A program made the translations under genes and the position numbers. The notes under the pieces were generated by a model. That model did not search any database and had not been told where the DNA came from. It saw only the letters and a list, made by a program, of their open reading frames with translations. Below, in pieces: positions 1-9,414 of a DNA stretch of 64,000 bases (the stretch's first letter is position 1; every line of letters starts with the position of its first letter). The stretch comes from Sulfurospirillum sp. (GTDB lineage Bacteria > Campylobacterota > Campylobacteria > Campylobacterales > Sulfurospirillaceae), in the NCBI GenBank assembly GCA_014859685.1, contig JACUTU010000004.1, positions 124,001 through 188,000 of the forward strand, in the 5' to 3' direction.

Positions 1-2
1 TC

Positions 3-1904
3 AGACTTGGTACTTATGTTGTTGTAAATCAGACGATGGCAAAGTTTTTAGTGATTGATTTAGATAAAGCAAGTTTTACAGAGGATGTAAGAGCAATCAA
101 ACAAATATCATTATCTCTTGGACTAAAGCCACTTTTTGAGCTTTCAAAATCTGGTAACGGTATTCATATATGGTATTTCTTTGAACTTCCAATAAAAGCT
201 AAAGATGCAAGAAAACTAGGTGATATTATTATCACAAAAGCTATGGATGCAAGTAGTGGAATCGACATGACAAGCTATGATAGGATGTTTCCAAATCAAG
301 ATTTTGTAGCTCCCGATGCACTTGGCAATCTTGTAGCATTTCCACTGCATTATGGCTCAAGAAATGAAAATAAAACGGTTTTTATAGATATAGATACCAT
401 GCAGCCATTTCCAAATCAATGGGAAGTCTTACAAAACATTTATAAAATATCAATCTACCAAGTTGCAGCGATTTTAAGGGAGCATTTACTGGGTTCAAAT
501 AATGATGAAAATCTAATGCCATGGGAAATTAAGCAAGATAAGCCTCTGAATTTCTGCAAAACTACAAAAGCAGTACTATATGATGCTTTGTATATTGAAA
601 AACAAAACCTCTCTAAAGGTGTGTTAAATCACCTTCAAAGACTCTCAAGCTTTTCAAACCCAGAGTTTTTTGTATTGCAAAATTTACGAAAGTCAACCTT
701 TAACACTCCAAGAATCATCACATCATTTGATAACAATGAAAGATATATCATAGTTCTAAGAGGGCTTACAAGCAAAGTTTTAAACCTTTTCAATTCTCAT
801 AAAGCAAAACTTTTTATTGAAGATAAGCGATTTGTAAAACCTATAGATAAACTAAATTTCACTCTTATTTTAAAAGATGAGCAGCAAATAGCACTTGAGA
901 AAATTTTAAATCAAGACTATTCAGTTTTAATAGCACCTCCAGGATTTGGAAAAACAGCAGTTGCCGCAGCTGTTATTGAAAAAAGAGGTGTCAATACACT
1001 GATATTAGTAAATAAAAGCAATCTTCTTGATCAATGGGTTGAGCGACTTTGTGAATATTTTCAACTTGATATTAAAACTATTGGAAAACTTGGCAATGGA
1101 AAGAAAAAGTTAAACTCAAATTTAGATATAGCTACTTTGCAATCGCTAAAAAATAGACCTGAACTCATTGAAGAGTATTCACAAATCATCATCGATGAAG
1201 TGCATCATATTCCAGCCGTTTCATTTGAGATACCTCTTAGAAAATTCAAAGGCAAATATGTTTTGGGACTTAGTGCAACGCCTGCTAGACAAGATGGAAT
1301 GCATCCGATTATGTTTATGCAGTGTGGTGAAATTGCATATGAGTCAAAAAAAGAGATTAGAAAAATTCATACTTTAAAAACTGTTGTATCGCCATTTGAA
1401 GCAATCAGCAATGATTTTGGGCTTATTTTAAATGAGATGGTGGAAGACTTTGACAAAAACAATCTGATTATCTCTGAAATAGAGAAGCTCAAAGATAGAA
1501 ATATCTTGGTGCTTAGTGAGAGAATCGAGCATTTGAATATTCTGTATCATCTACTTGATGCCAAAGGTTTAAAATCTATTCTTATACATGGTGGACTCAA
1601 ATCAAAAATGAAAAAAGAGTTTTTAAAAGAAGCAAATAATTCATCAATTATCTTATCTACAAGCAGTTTTATTGGAGAAGGAATCGATTTTTCTCATCTT
1701 GATACTATTGTGCTTACTATGCCAGTATCATATTGGGGAAGAATAGTTCAATATCTTGGACGAATTGGAAGAAATGGACAGGAATGCATTGCGGTTGATT
1801 TTTTTGATGAGAACACTCCTATGCTTAGGTCAAGTTTTCATAAACAGCAAAGAGGGTATAAAAAGATGGGTTATGTGCCGTTAGATGAGAAGGGATTATT
1901 TTAA
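3..1904 (+). CDS. Primase-helicase fusion of the TOTE conflict-system type (5' end outside window)
   Basis: The frame is open to the left edge, so the ATG at 36 is internal and the gene is partial. Just after it, FLVIDLDK (nt 45-68) looks like the catalytic acidic motif of an archaeo-eukaryotic primase (AEP), followed by SGNGIHIWYFF (about nt 153-185), the family's second motif. A linker containing SNPEF and PRII leads into a superfamily 2 helicase: GFGKT Walker A (about nt 945), DEVHH box (about nt 1195), SATPAR motif III and QYLGRIGR motif VI. Such AEP-SF2 fusions are known from the TOTE conflict systems, thought to act against invading nucleic acid. The gene stands alone here; any partner genes would lie to the left. 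The family call is strong, the biological role is inferred. Confidence 0.8.
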   Translation, partial: RLGTYVVVNQTMAKFLVIDLDKASFTEDVRAIKQISLSLGLKPLFELSKSGNGIHIWYFFELPIKAKDARKLGDIIITKAMDASSGIDMTSYDRMFPNQDFVAPDALGNLVAFPLHYGSRNENKTVFIDIDTMQPFPNQWEVLQNIYKISIYQVAAILREHLLGSNNDENLMPWEIKQDKPLNFCKTTKAVLYDALYIEKQNLSKGVLNHLQRLSSFSNPEFFVLQNLRKSTFNTPRIITSFDNNERYIIVLRGLTSKVLNLFNSHKAKLFIEDKRFVKPIDKLNFTLILKDEQQIALEKILNQDYSVLIAPPGFGKTAVAAAVIEKRGVNTLILVNKSNLLDQWVERLCEYFQLDIKTIGKLGNGKKKLNSNLDIATLQSLKNRPELIEEYSQIIIDEVHHIPAVSFEIPLRKFKGKYVLGLSATPARQDGMHPIMFMQCGEIAYESKKEIRKIHTLKTVVSPFEAISNDFGLILNEMVEDFDKNNLIISEIEKLKDRNILVLSERIEHLNILYHLLDAKGLKSILIHGGLKSKMKKEFLKEANNSSIILSTSSFIGEGIDFSHLDTIVLTMPVSYWGRIVQYLGRIGRNGQECIAVDFFDENTPMLRSSFHKQQRGYKKMGYVPLDEKGLF

Positions 1905-2005
1905 CTATCCCTCCTCAAACTATCAATTAAAGTGCTTCTTTTAACATCAAAAGTTCTGCAAATTACAGCTTTATTCATGCCACTTGACAATGTGATATAG
2001 TTTTC
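1901..2005 (-). pseudogene. Scar of a serine-recombinase-like C-terminal helix-turn-helix
   Basis: Read on the minus strand, 34 codons end in a stop that overlaps the stop of the helicase gene. They include SSGMNKAVICRTFDV followed by KRSTLIDSLRR, the shape of the C-terminal helix-turn-helix of resolvase/invertase recombinases. A stop lies directly upstream, and another frame over about 2000-2120 is open without a convincing start. The catalytic domain is absent. I read it as debris from an earlier mobile element; it is too short for a firm family call. Confidence 0.35.
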
Positions 2006-2259
2006 TTATATTTATTTTGTAGGTGTTGTTTTATATCTCTTAAACTATATCCAGTATTATGAAGTGCCAAAATCACAGAGTGAATAGATAAAAGCATTTG
2101 AAGCTTTTGTTTTCTCTTTTTTTAGTTTTAGATATGAAAACGATTACTCAAAATACAGCCCCTTTTATAAAAATAAATTAACTTTTCCTCTTTGTTTCTA
2201 AAATTACTACTTTTATAAACTAATATTTTACAAAAAGATATGAATTTAAAACTAACCTC
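2006..2259. other. AT-rich gap before the AbiE operon
   Basis: No intact gene is seen. The left part may be decayed transposase or recombinase sequence: a minus-strand frame across about 1979-2118 contains NTGYSLRDI, but it has no usable start and runs to a stop. The rest is AT-rich leader up to the AbiE promoter. Confidence 0.4.
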
Positions 2260-2288
2260 TTGCTTTTGTTTTAAAAAATAGCTAAAAT
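2260..2288 (+). promoter_or_regulatory. Sigma70-type promoter of the AbiE operon
   Basis: TTGCTT (2260-2265), a 17-bp spacer and TAAAAT (2283-2288) make a good promoter. The -10 ends only 7 bp before the ATG at 2296 and no Shine-Dalgarno sequence lies between, so the transcript is predicted to be leaderless or nearly so. Confidence 0.55.
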
Positions 2289-2295
2289 ATAAACT

Positions 2296-3066
2296 ATGAA
2301 TTTACAAAATGATATAAAAATACTACAACTTTATCAAATGTTACCAGAGGGGGTAATCGCTCCAGCTTCTTGGCTTGCAGAGCAGGGCTATTCTATGCAA
2401 CTACTTTATCAGTACACTAAAAGCGGTTGGCTCAAAAAAACTTCAAGAGGCTCATACATAAGAGGCGATGCGAAGCCATCTTGGCAGGGAGCTGTTTTAG
2501 GACTGCAAAAACTTAGCAATCAGCCATTTCACATAGGTGGTGTAACATCTCTTAATCTTCAAGGTTATGCTCATTATCTTCCATTGAACAACTCACAAAC
2601 AATATATCTGTACGGCACTCAAAAACTTCCAGCATGGTTTAAAAATATAAAACTTGAACAAGAGTTTTATGTGATGAAAAAGCCCTATTTTAAGACAATA
2701 GGTCTGAAAAGCATACCATCAAATATAAAAGATTGGGAAATGGTAGTCTCATCTCCTGAGAGAGCTATCATGGAGCTTCTTTATCAAGTAAAACCCGATG
2801 GACTTAGCTTTGAGTTTGCAGCAGAGATATTTGAGGGATTAACAACTCTTCGACCATCTTTAGTCAATGAACTTTTAACTATGTGTGAAAATATAAAAGT
2901 CAAACGCCTTTTTCTTTTTTTGACAAGCTACTTTAACCACCCTTGGGCAAAGCATATAAAAAAAGAGGGTTTAAAACTGGGAACTGGCAGAATGCAAATA
3001 GTAAAAAACGGTGTCTTTGACAACGAGTTTTTAATAACAGTACCAAAGGAGTACCATGCTAGATAA
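2296..3066 (+). CDS. abiEi: AbiEi-family antitoxin, type IV toxin-antitoxin
   Basis: This 256-residue protein has an N-terminal winged helix (about residues 15-60, with GVIAPASWLAEQGYS and KSGWLKKTSRGSYIRGD) followed by the AbiEi C-terminal domain. AbiEi proteins bind their own promoter and neutralise the AbiEii toxin. The reading frame overlaps the toxin gene by 11 bp, and the toxin's AAGGAG ribosome site lies inside the antitoxin's last codons, so the pair is translationally linked. The ATG at 2296 sits directly behind a -10 element without a ribosome site. The family call rests on domain pattern and on the partner gene. Confidence 0.85.
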   Translation: MNLQNDIKILQLYQMLPEGVIAPASWLAEQGYSMQLLYQYTKSGWLKKTSRGSYIRGDAKPSWQGAVLGLQKLSNQPFHIGGVTSLNLQGYAHYLPLNNSQTIYLYGTQKLPAWFKNIKLEQEFYVMKKPYFKTIGLKSIPSNIKDWEMVVSSPERAIMELLYQVKPDGLSFEFAAEIFEGLTTLRPSLVNELLTMCENIKVKRLFLFLTSYFNHPWAKHIKKEGLKLGTGRMQIVKNGVFDNEFLITVPKEYHAR

Positions 3067-3976
3067 AAATTCTATTTATTATAAACAAGTGCAGCTACTT
3101 TTGGAAGTATTGCCTTATGTCTCAAAAGAGGAGTGCTTTGCTCTCAAAGGCGGTACGGCTATCAATATGTTTGTCAGAGATATGCCACGACTCTCGGTTG
3201 ATATAGATTTGATGTACTTACCTGTAGAAGATCGACAAACAAGCCTTCAAAATATTGCCGAATCGTTTGAAAGAATTGCTCAGACAATAGAATCTTCAAT
3301 GCGAGGTACAAAAGTACATAGGCTAGATCAACAAGGAGATGGAATACTTTCTAAACTTCAAGTTGAAAAAAACGGTGTACGAATCAAAATAGAGGCATCG
3401 CCAGTAATAAGAGGAACAGTGAGAGAACCGAGCGTTCTAAGCGTATCGGTAAAGGTGGAAGAGGAGTTTGGTTTTGCGGAGACTAGCGTAGTTCACTTGG
3501 ACGATCTGTATGCTGGAAAACTCTGCGCTGCACTTGATAGACAACACCCTAGAGACTTTTTTGATGTCAGAGGACTGCTTGACAATGAGGGTATAAGCGA
3601 TACTCTTATGGATGTTTTTATAGTGTACTTGATAAGCAGTAATCAACCTATATCAAAACTACTGCAACCAAACTTGATAGACATCAAAAGAATTTACGCC
3701 CAACAGTTTGTCGGGATGCCCATAGTTCCAATGCCATTGGAAGTTTTAGAAGAAACTAGAGTAGAGCTTGTTAGCACAATTCATTCTAAACTTACTCAAA
3801 ATCATCGTGATTTTTTGATAGGCTTTAAAGAGGGTAATCCTGACTGGAGTTTGCTTCCTTTTGAGAACATAAAAGAACTTCCATCTGTAAAGTGGAAAAT
3901 GCTCAACCTTAAGAAAATGCCAAAAGTCAAAAAAGTTGAAGCTATACAGAAGCTAAAAGATACACTAAAGATCTAA
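3056..3976 (+). CDS. abiEii: AbiEii/AbiGii-family nucleotidyltransferase toxin
   Basis: The 306-residue protein carries the nucleotidyltransferase signature of the family: LKGGTAINMF followed by LSVDIDLMYL, with the paired aspartates of the metal site. Downstream are the AGKLCAALDRQHPRDFFDV helix and a long C-terminal helical region, as in AbiEii toxins. Members act as toxins that arrest growth, in at least some cases by adding nucleotides to tRNA, and the AbiE pair is known for abortive infection. The gene starts 4 nt after AAGGAG inside abiEi. All visible active-site residues are present, so the toxin looks intact. Confidence 0.88.
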   Translation: MLDKNSIYYKQVQLLLEVLPYVSKEECFALKGGTAINMFVRDMPRLSVDIDLMYLPVEDRQTSLQNIAESFERIAQTIESSMRGTKVHRLDQQGDGILSKLQVEKNGVRIKIEASPVIRGTVREPSVLSVSVKVEEEFGFAETSVVHLDDLYAGKLCAALDRQHPRDFFDVRGLLDNEGISDTLMDVFIVYLISSNQPISKLLQPNLIDIKRIYAQQFVGMPIVPMPLEVLEETRVELVSTIHSKLTQNHRDFLIGFKEGNPDWSLLPFENIKELPSVKWKMLNLKKMPKVKKVEAIQKLKDTLKI

Positions 3977-3993
3977 GATAAGGAGAATAAATA

Positions 3994-4218
3994 ATGGAAC
4001 AAGTTAAAACTGTAATGCAAGAAGAGTTTACAAAAAACTATGATTTTTACAAAGATTATGATGATATGGTTATCGACAAAGAGACAGAGCAGATCTTCAA
4101 AACTAACTTCATCAACGGTATAGTTCAGTTAGTTCCAGTGAGTAACAATACTGCTATGGAAAAGATTGAGCAAGGGCTTAGTGAGTTTGCAAAAGAGTTG
4201 AAAAGACAGGGGTTTTAG
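3994..4218 (+). CDS. Small acidic protein in the AbiE operon, unknown function
   Basis: This 74-residue protein starts at an ATG 8 nt after AAGGAG and follows the toxin gene by 17 bp, so it is probably cotranscribed with it. It is rich in Asp, Glu and Lys, with no cysteine, signal peptide or membrane segment; the C-terminal third is predicted to be helical. I do not recognise a family. It could be an accessory of the toxin-antitoxin pair or an unrelated cargo gene. Confidence 0.6.
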   Translation: MEQVKTVMQEEFTKNYDFYKDYDDMVIDKETEQIFKTNFINGIVQLVPVSNNTAMEKIEQGLSEFAKELKRQGF

Positions 4219-4276
4219 AAGTAATAAATCAATGAATAATTTTTTATAAATATTAATTATGATATTATAAGTTGAT

Positions 4277-4282
4277 TATAAT
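4277..4282 (+). promoter_or_regulatory. -10 element of the methyltransferase/MORC operon
   Basis: A perfect TATAAT lies 22 bp before the ATG at 4304, preceded by AT-rich DNA with near-repeats of GATTATA. No consensus -35 is visible. Confidence 0.45.
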
Positions 4283-4303
4283 GAATATATATTAAGGGTG
4301 AGT

Positions 4304-5329
4304 ATGTCATATAAAGTAGGAAGCTTGTTCGCTGGAGTTGGAGGAGTATGTCAAGCTTTTAAAAATTCAGGATGTCAGGTTATTTGGGCTAACGAAATTG
4401 ATGAAAAGGCATGTACAACTTACCAATTAAACCATAAAGATACAGAACTAATAAAAGGTGATATAAAAAAACTTTCGAAAGAAAATTTGGAAAAAATAGA
4501 TATTTTGACAGCAGGATTTCCTTGCCAACCGTTTTCTCAAGCTGGACATGGTAAAGGATTTGAAGATGAGAGAGGGCAGTTGTTTTTTGATGTTATAAGA
4601 CTACTAAAAGATTTAGAGCCAAAAGCTTATTTTCTTGAAAATGTAAAAACATTAGCATCACATAATGATGGTGAAACTTTTAAAGTTGTAAAAAAAGAAT
4701 TAAAAAAAGCAGGATATTCATTTATCCCTTTTATTTTAAATGCAGCAGAACATACCTATATACCTCAAGGGAGAGAACGTATTTATATAGTTGGTTTTAA
4801 AGATGAATGTGAATATACTTTTGATAAGCCGATAAAAATTAATAAAATTGATGATATAGAACAACAATTATTGTCAAAATTGTTTGAAATACCTCCAAAA
4901 TTAAATAAAAGTCCTAAAAAAGTAAAAGAATTTTTAGATAAATCCACAGTTTTAGCAAATGATATTTATAATAATTTTGATAATAAGATACACCAAAGAG
5001 TAATGGAGGCAGTAAAAGATACAGATACAGTATATCAATATAGACGATATTATGTAAGAGAAAATAAATCAAGTGTCTGTCCAACATTAACAGCTAATAT
5101 GGGCGGCGGTGGACATAACATACCTATTATTTTAGATAATGATACACCGAGAAGATTAACTCCAAAAGAGTGTTTCAACTTACAAGGATTTCCTAAAACT
5201 TTTAAATTACCTGATAATATTGCAAGAGGACAATTATATAAACAAGCTGGAAATTCAGTAGTGGTTCCAATGGTTCAACAAATTGCAGAAGAGATGGTAA
5301 GAGTTCTTAATGAAAACCAACTTAGTTAA
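4304..5329 (+). CDS. DNA (cytosine-5) methyltransferase
   Basis: The 341-residue protein has the C5 methyltransferase motifs in order: SLFAGVGG (motif I, SAM binding), GFPCQPFSQAG (motif IV with the catalytic cysteine), ENVK (motif VI), a QGRERIYIVGF stretch (motif VIII region) and the C-terminal QAGNSVVVPM (motif X). The target-recognition region lies between about residues 190 and 270. The ATG at 4304 is chosen over the in-frame GTG at 4298 because AAGGG ends 5 nt upstream of it. The stop overlaps the next gene by 20 bp. It is the modification arm of the five-gene system; the recognition sequence cannot be read from the protein. Confidence 0.92.
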   Translation: MSYKVGSLFAGVGGVCQAFKNSGCQVIWANEIDEKACTTYQLNHKDTELIKGDIKKLSKENLEKIDILTAGFPCQPFSQAGHGKGFEDERGQLFFDVIRLLKDLEPKAYFLENVKTLASHNDGETFKVVKKELKKAGYSFIPFILNAAEHTYIPQGRERIYIVGFKDECEYTFDKPIKINKIDDIEQQLLSKLFEIPPKLNKSPKKVKEFLDKSTVLANDIYNNFDNKIHQRVMEAVKDTDTVYQYRRYYVRENKSSVCPTLTANMGGGGHNIPIILDNDTPRRLTPKECFNLQGFPKTFKLPDNIARGQLYKQAGNSVVVPMVQQIAEEMVRVLNENQLS

Positions 5330-6737
5330 ACCTAATCTAAAAAACTTTATAAAATCATTAAGAGATGTTGGGTATACATTTGAAATTGCAGTAGCAGACA
5401 TTTTAGACAATAGTATTTCAGCAAATGCTACTGAAGTTAAAATTTATACTGTACCAAAACCTGAGTTAGTATTTTATATGCTTGATAACGGTAGTGGTAT
5501 GTATGATAATGAATTATTAGAAGCTATGAGGCTTGCAACAAAAAATCCTGATGATGAAAGAGATAAAAAAGATTTAGGAAGATTTGGCTTAGGATTAAAA
5601 ACAGCATCTTTTTCTCAATGTAAAAAACTTACTGTAATTTCTAAAAAAGATAATCAACTATCAATAAAACAATGGGATTTAGATTATATTTCAGAAGTAA
5701 ATGAATGGGAATTAATTACTCCTGAATTAAACACATATCAAGATATTCCTTTTTTTAATGAACTTTCAAATAGTAAAAGTGGTACATTAGTTATTTGGGA
5801 GAAAATTGATAAATACAAACAGGATACCTTTTCACATAAGGTTGAAAAGCTAAATAGTCATTTGTCTTTAGTATTTCACAGATTTTTAGAAGGAGCTGAT
5901 AGTTTTACAAGACTAAAAATTTCTGTAAATAGTAATTATTTAAAACCCTTTGATCCTTTTAATTCCAATCACGATGCAACATTTGAACAATCTCCTGAGA
6001 TTATAAACTTTTATGGTTCAAATATAAAAATTACATCGTTTATACTTCCTCATCATAAAAATCTATCTCGAGAAGAATGGGATAGATTTGGAACAGAAGA
6101 TGGTTATATAAAATCACAAGGATTTTATCTTTATAGAGCTAATAGATTATTGATATATGGTACTTGGTGGGGTTTACATAAAGCAAGTGATGCACATAAA
6201 TTAGTAAGAATTAAAATCGATATATCAAATAATCAAGATGGTTATTGGGGAATCGATATTAAAAAATCAACTGCAAACCCATTGCCAGAATTAAAAAAAG
6301 ATTTAAAAAGAATCATACAAAAAGTAACTAAAGATGGATTTAAACCTTTTTCTACAAGAGGTAGAAAAATAAATGATAAAACAACTACAAGGTTTTGGAC
6401 TATAGTTCCAGATCAAGATGGATTTCATTTTGGAGTGAATAAAAAGCATCCAATTTATATTAAACTTATTGAATCATTACTAGAAGAAAATAAAGACCTA
6501 TTTAATAGTTATCTTAAAGGCTTGCAGGCTTATCTTCCTTTAGAATCAATACAACATCAATTACAACAAAATCCTCATCACATAAAACAAGAAAATTTAC
6601 TTACAAATAATGATAAAAAAGAATTATTTATAAAATTGAAAAATTTAGGTTTTGATAAAGAATATATAGAAAGTTTATTGAAGACTGAATTATATAAAAA
6701 CCATGAGGAGTTATTTGATGCAAATGAATTTATATGA
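5310..6737 (+). CDS. MORC/MutL-like GHKL ATPase of the restriction system
   Basis: This 475-residue protein has a GHKL nucleotide-binding fold at its N terminus: EIAVADILDNSI (N box, about residues 25-36), MLDNGSGM (G1), GRFGLGLKTASFS (G2) and SGTLVIWEKI. These are the motifs of Hsp90, MutL and MORC ATPases; they bind ATP and dimerise through the N-terminal domains. A second domain with the S5-like fold usually follows. Iyer and colleagues (2008) described MutL/MORC homologues next to C5 methylases, Z1 proteins and nucleases as a distinct restriction system, which is the context here. It overlaps the genes on both sides by 20 bp. DNA clamping or loading of the effector is inferred. Confidence 0.85.
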   Translation: MKTNLVKPNLKNFIKSLRDVGYTFEIAVADILDNSISANATEVKIYTVPKPELVFYMLDNGSGMYDNELLEAMRLATKNPDDERDKKDLGRFGLGLKTASFSQCKKLTVISKKDNQLSIKQWDLDYISEVNEWELITPELNTYQDIPFFNELSNSKSGTLVIWEKIDKYKQDTFSHKVEKLNSHLSLVFHRFLEGADSFTRLKISVNSNYLKPFDPFNSNHDATFEQSPEIINFYGSNIKITSFILPHHKNLSREEWDRFGTEDGYIKSQGFYLYRANRLLIYGTWWGLHKASDAHKLVRIKIDISNNQDGYWGIDIKKSTANPLPELKKDLKRIIQKVTKDGFKPFSTRGRKINDKTTTRFWTIVPDQDGFHFGVNKKHPIYIKLIESLLEENKDLFNSYLKGLQAYLPLESIQHQLQQNPHHIKQENLLTNNDKKELFIKLKNLGFDKEYIESLLKTELYKNHEELFDANEFI

Positions 6738-9414
6738 AGAAGTTAAAGAGTTTTTATTAAATAAACTAAACAAACAATATAAGCTTCAAGAAGAAAATTT
6801 AGAAGTATCTGATATAGAAAAAGAAATTAATAATATAAAAACAATACTTTCCTCTGATATGAAAAGTCATTTCTTTATTAATTTTATAGAAAATTTAATA
6901 GATAAAGATTTTATCCAGCTAAGAATCGAAGTTGAGAAACATTTTGATGTTAAAATGGAAGAAGGGATAATAATAAAAGGAGAGGAGCAACAAAAAAGAG
7001 ATACAACATGGTGGAGTAATAAAACTAAACTAGAACAAGAAAAAAGTAATTACAATTATTATTGGAATAGATTAAAAAAATACCATGAAAAATCTTTACC
7101 TCCAGAAGTAATAAAAACAATAGATGAAGATACTGATGTGGTAATGGATAATATTGGCAATCCTAATTTAGAAGAATTTGATATATATGGGATGGTCGTT
7201 GGTCATGTTCAATCTGGAAAAACTGCAAACTATTCATCACTTCTTTGTAAAGCAGCAGATGCTGGGTATAGATTTATAGTAGTTATTGCTGGGGATAAAA
7301 ATAATTTAAGAGATCAAACTCAAGAAAGAATCAACGAAGCATTTTTAGGAAAAAATACTTCAAAGTTAGTTGGTGTAGGATTAATAGATTCTAAAAAAGA
7401 TAAATTACCAATTAGTTTAACAACTATTGAAAAAGACTTTAATGCAAGGGATGCAGACAAAAATTCACAAGGGACAAATTTTGATAATATTAATACGCCA
7501 ATTTTATTAGTAATTAAAAAAAACACATCAACATTAACAAGTGTTATCTCATGGATAAAAAATCAATATAAAAACAAAATATACAAGCATTCAATGCTTG
7601 TAATTGATGACGAATCAGACTATGCTTCAATAAATACCAAAGAACAAGAAGACCCAACAACAATAAACAAAAAAATCAGGGCGTTACTTGGTTTATTTCA
7701 TAAAAGTAGCTATGTTGCATATACTGCAACACCATATGCAAATATTTTTATAGACCATGAAGTAGAAGAAACAAAAAATATTTATCTTGATAATAAGAAT
7801 AAAGAAAGTGATATAGCTAAAGATTTATTTCCAAGAGATTTTATTTATGCGCTTGATGCTCCGACAAACTATTTTGGTGCAAGAAAAATATTTATAAATA
7901 ATACAGAAAAATATATTATTAATATAAATGACTATCAGGACATTATACCAACAAACCATAAAAAAGATGATGACTTGACAACTCTGCCAGACTCTTTGTA
8001 TGAGGCAATTAACTTATATATTTTAAATATAGCAATTAGATATTTAAGAAAACAAGAGAATAAACACAATAGTATGCTCATTCATATTAGTAGGTTTTCA
8101 GATATGCATTCTAAAATTGCTTTTTTAGTAAATAGTCATTTACAAATTATTAAAGCAGATATAAAATCTTATGGAAAATTAGCAAATGCAAAAAATCAAA
8201 GTTTTGTAATTCAAGAATTTTATGATTTATTTCTTGAAAAGCTTAGCTTTATTGAATTTGAGTGGGAAAATGTTCTTGGTAAACTAGTGGATATTATTGA
8301 TACTGTTGTGGTGAGAGAAGAACATCAAAAAAGCAAATTAAGAATAGAATATCGTAAAGATATAACCTCAAATATTATAGCAATTGGTGGCATGAGTTTA
8401 GCAAGAGGTTTTACTCTCGAAGGTTTGAGTGTAAGCTATTTTATAAGAAGTACAATTTTTTATGATACATTAATGCAAATGGGTAGATGGTTTGGATACA
8501 GAGCAGGCTATGAAGATTTATGTAAAATATATATGCCTTTAGAAGTTGAAAATTATTTTAGACAAATAATTGAAGCAACTGAGGAGTTAATGTTAGACTT
8601 TAAAGAGATTGCAAAAGAAAAGAAAACTCCTCTGGATTTTGGTTTAGCTGTTAAACAGCATCCAGATAGCTTATTGCAAGTAACTGCAAAAAATAAACGC
8701 AAGAATACCCAAGTATTACCTCATAAAATGAATTTAAATGGAGTTTTAAAAGAAACTGTTAGATTTTCTAAAGATCAAAAAGTCCACGAACAAAATTTAA
8801 GTGTACTTATAGATTTAGTTAAGAATTTAGATTACAAGTTATCAGATAACAAATCTCCTTTTATTTTTAGGGAAATTGAAAGAGAAACTATAGAAAATTT
8901 TTTAAATAATTTTATTATTTACAAGAGAAGTGTAATTGATAATTTGATGCCTATTAAGTTTATTCAAGAATATGTTAAAAATATAGACACAAAATGGGAT
9001 ATAGTATTATATAGTGGCAAGCAACAAGAAATAGCTGTTGGACCAATTATCACACAAGCCCAATTAAGAAATAATCCTAATGACAAAGGTGATTATATTG
9101 AACTTGCTAGAAGAAAAGCTTCATCTGGTACTCCTGAGCTAATATTATTAGATAAAGACTTACAAAAAGAGATAAATGCTAAAGATTTTCTAAAAGGCGA
9201 AAAGTCAAGGTATATCAGAAAAAGATTAAAAAATCCAGTATTAATGCTTCACATATTGGATATTCCAGAATTTTGTAAAATATTACCTGCTTTTGGAGTT
9301 TGTTTTCCAGATAACGGTTTTGGACATTCTCAAACAGTTGAATATATTATAAATAGTGTATATATTAAAGAGCTTGAAGAACAAATGAGATATGGAGAGG
9401 AATATGATGATTAA
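6718..9414 (+). CDS. Z1-domain helicase-like ATPase
   Basis: The 898-residue protein has GHVQSGKT (Walker A, about residue 161), MLVIDDESDYA (Walker B), YTATPYANIF (motif III-like) and the Z1 hallmark around nt 8385-8530: GGMSLARGFTLEG followed by QMGRWFGYRAGY. Z1 proteins are superfamily 2-like ATPases that occur with MORC-type restriction systems. GAGGAG at 6705-6710 favours the ATG at 6718 over the one at 6703. The N-terminal 150 residues are helical and charged, and the C-terminal 250 residues may contact DNA or partners. The coding sequence is very AT-rich, like its neighbours. Role in the complex (motor for DNA inspection or cleavage) is inferred. Confidence 0.88.
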   Translation: MQMNLYEEVKEFLLNKLNKQYKLQEENLEVSDIEKEINNIKTILSSDMKSHFFINFIENLIDKDFIQLRIEVEKHFDVKMEEGIIIKGEEQQKRDTTWWSNKTKLEQEKSNYNYYWNRLKKYHEKSLPPEVIKTIDEDTDVVMDNIGNPNLEEFDIYGMVVGHVQSGKTANYSSLLCKAADAGYRFIVVIAGDKNNLRDQTQERINEAFLGKNTSKLVGVGLIDSKKDKLPISLTTIEKDFNARDADKNSQGTNFDNINTPILLVIKKNTSTLTSVISWIKNQYKNKIYKHSMLVIDDESDYASINTKEQEDPTTINKKIRALLGLFHKSSYVAYTATPYANIFIDHEVEETKNIYLDNKNKESDIAKDLFPRDFIYALDAPTNYFGARKIFINNTEKYIININDYQDIIPTNHKKDDDLTTLPDSLYEAINLYILNIAIRYLRKQENKHNSMLIHISRFSDMHSKIAFLVNSHLQIIKADIKSYGKLANAKNQSFVIQEFYDLFLEKLSFIEFEWENVLGKLVDIIDTVVVREEHQKSKLRIEYRKDITSNIIAIGGMSLARGFTLEGLSVSYFIRSTIFYDTLMQMGRWFGYRAGYEDLCKIYMPLEVENYFRQIIEATEELMLDFKEIAKEKKTPLDFGLAVKQHPDSLLQVTAKNKRKNTQVLPHKMNLNGVLKETVRFSKDQKVHEQNLSVLIDLVKNLDYKLSDNKSPFIFREIERETIENFLNNFIIYKRSVIDNLMPIKFIQEYVKNIDTKWDIVLYSGKQQEIAVGPIITQAQLRNNPNDKGDYIELARRKASSGTPELILLDKDLQKEINAKDFLKGEKSRYIRKRLKNPVLMLHILDIPEFCKILPAFGVCFPDNGFGHSQTVEYIINSVYIKELEEQMRYGEEYDD

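Noticed and set aside
36-1904. ATG at 36 as the true start of the primase-helicase
   Set aside because: The same frame is open to base 3 and the catalytic acidic motif lies within ten residues of this ATG, so the domain must begin further left.
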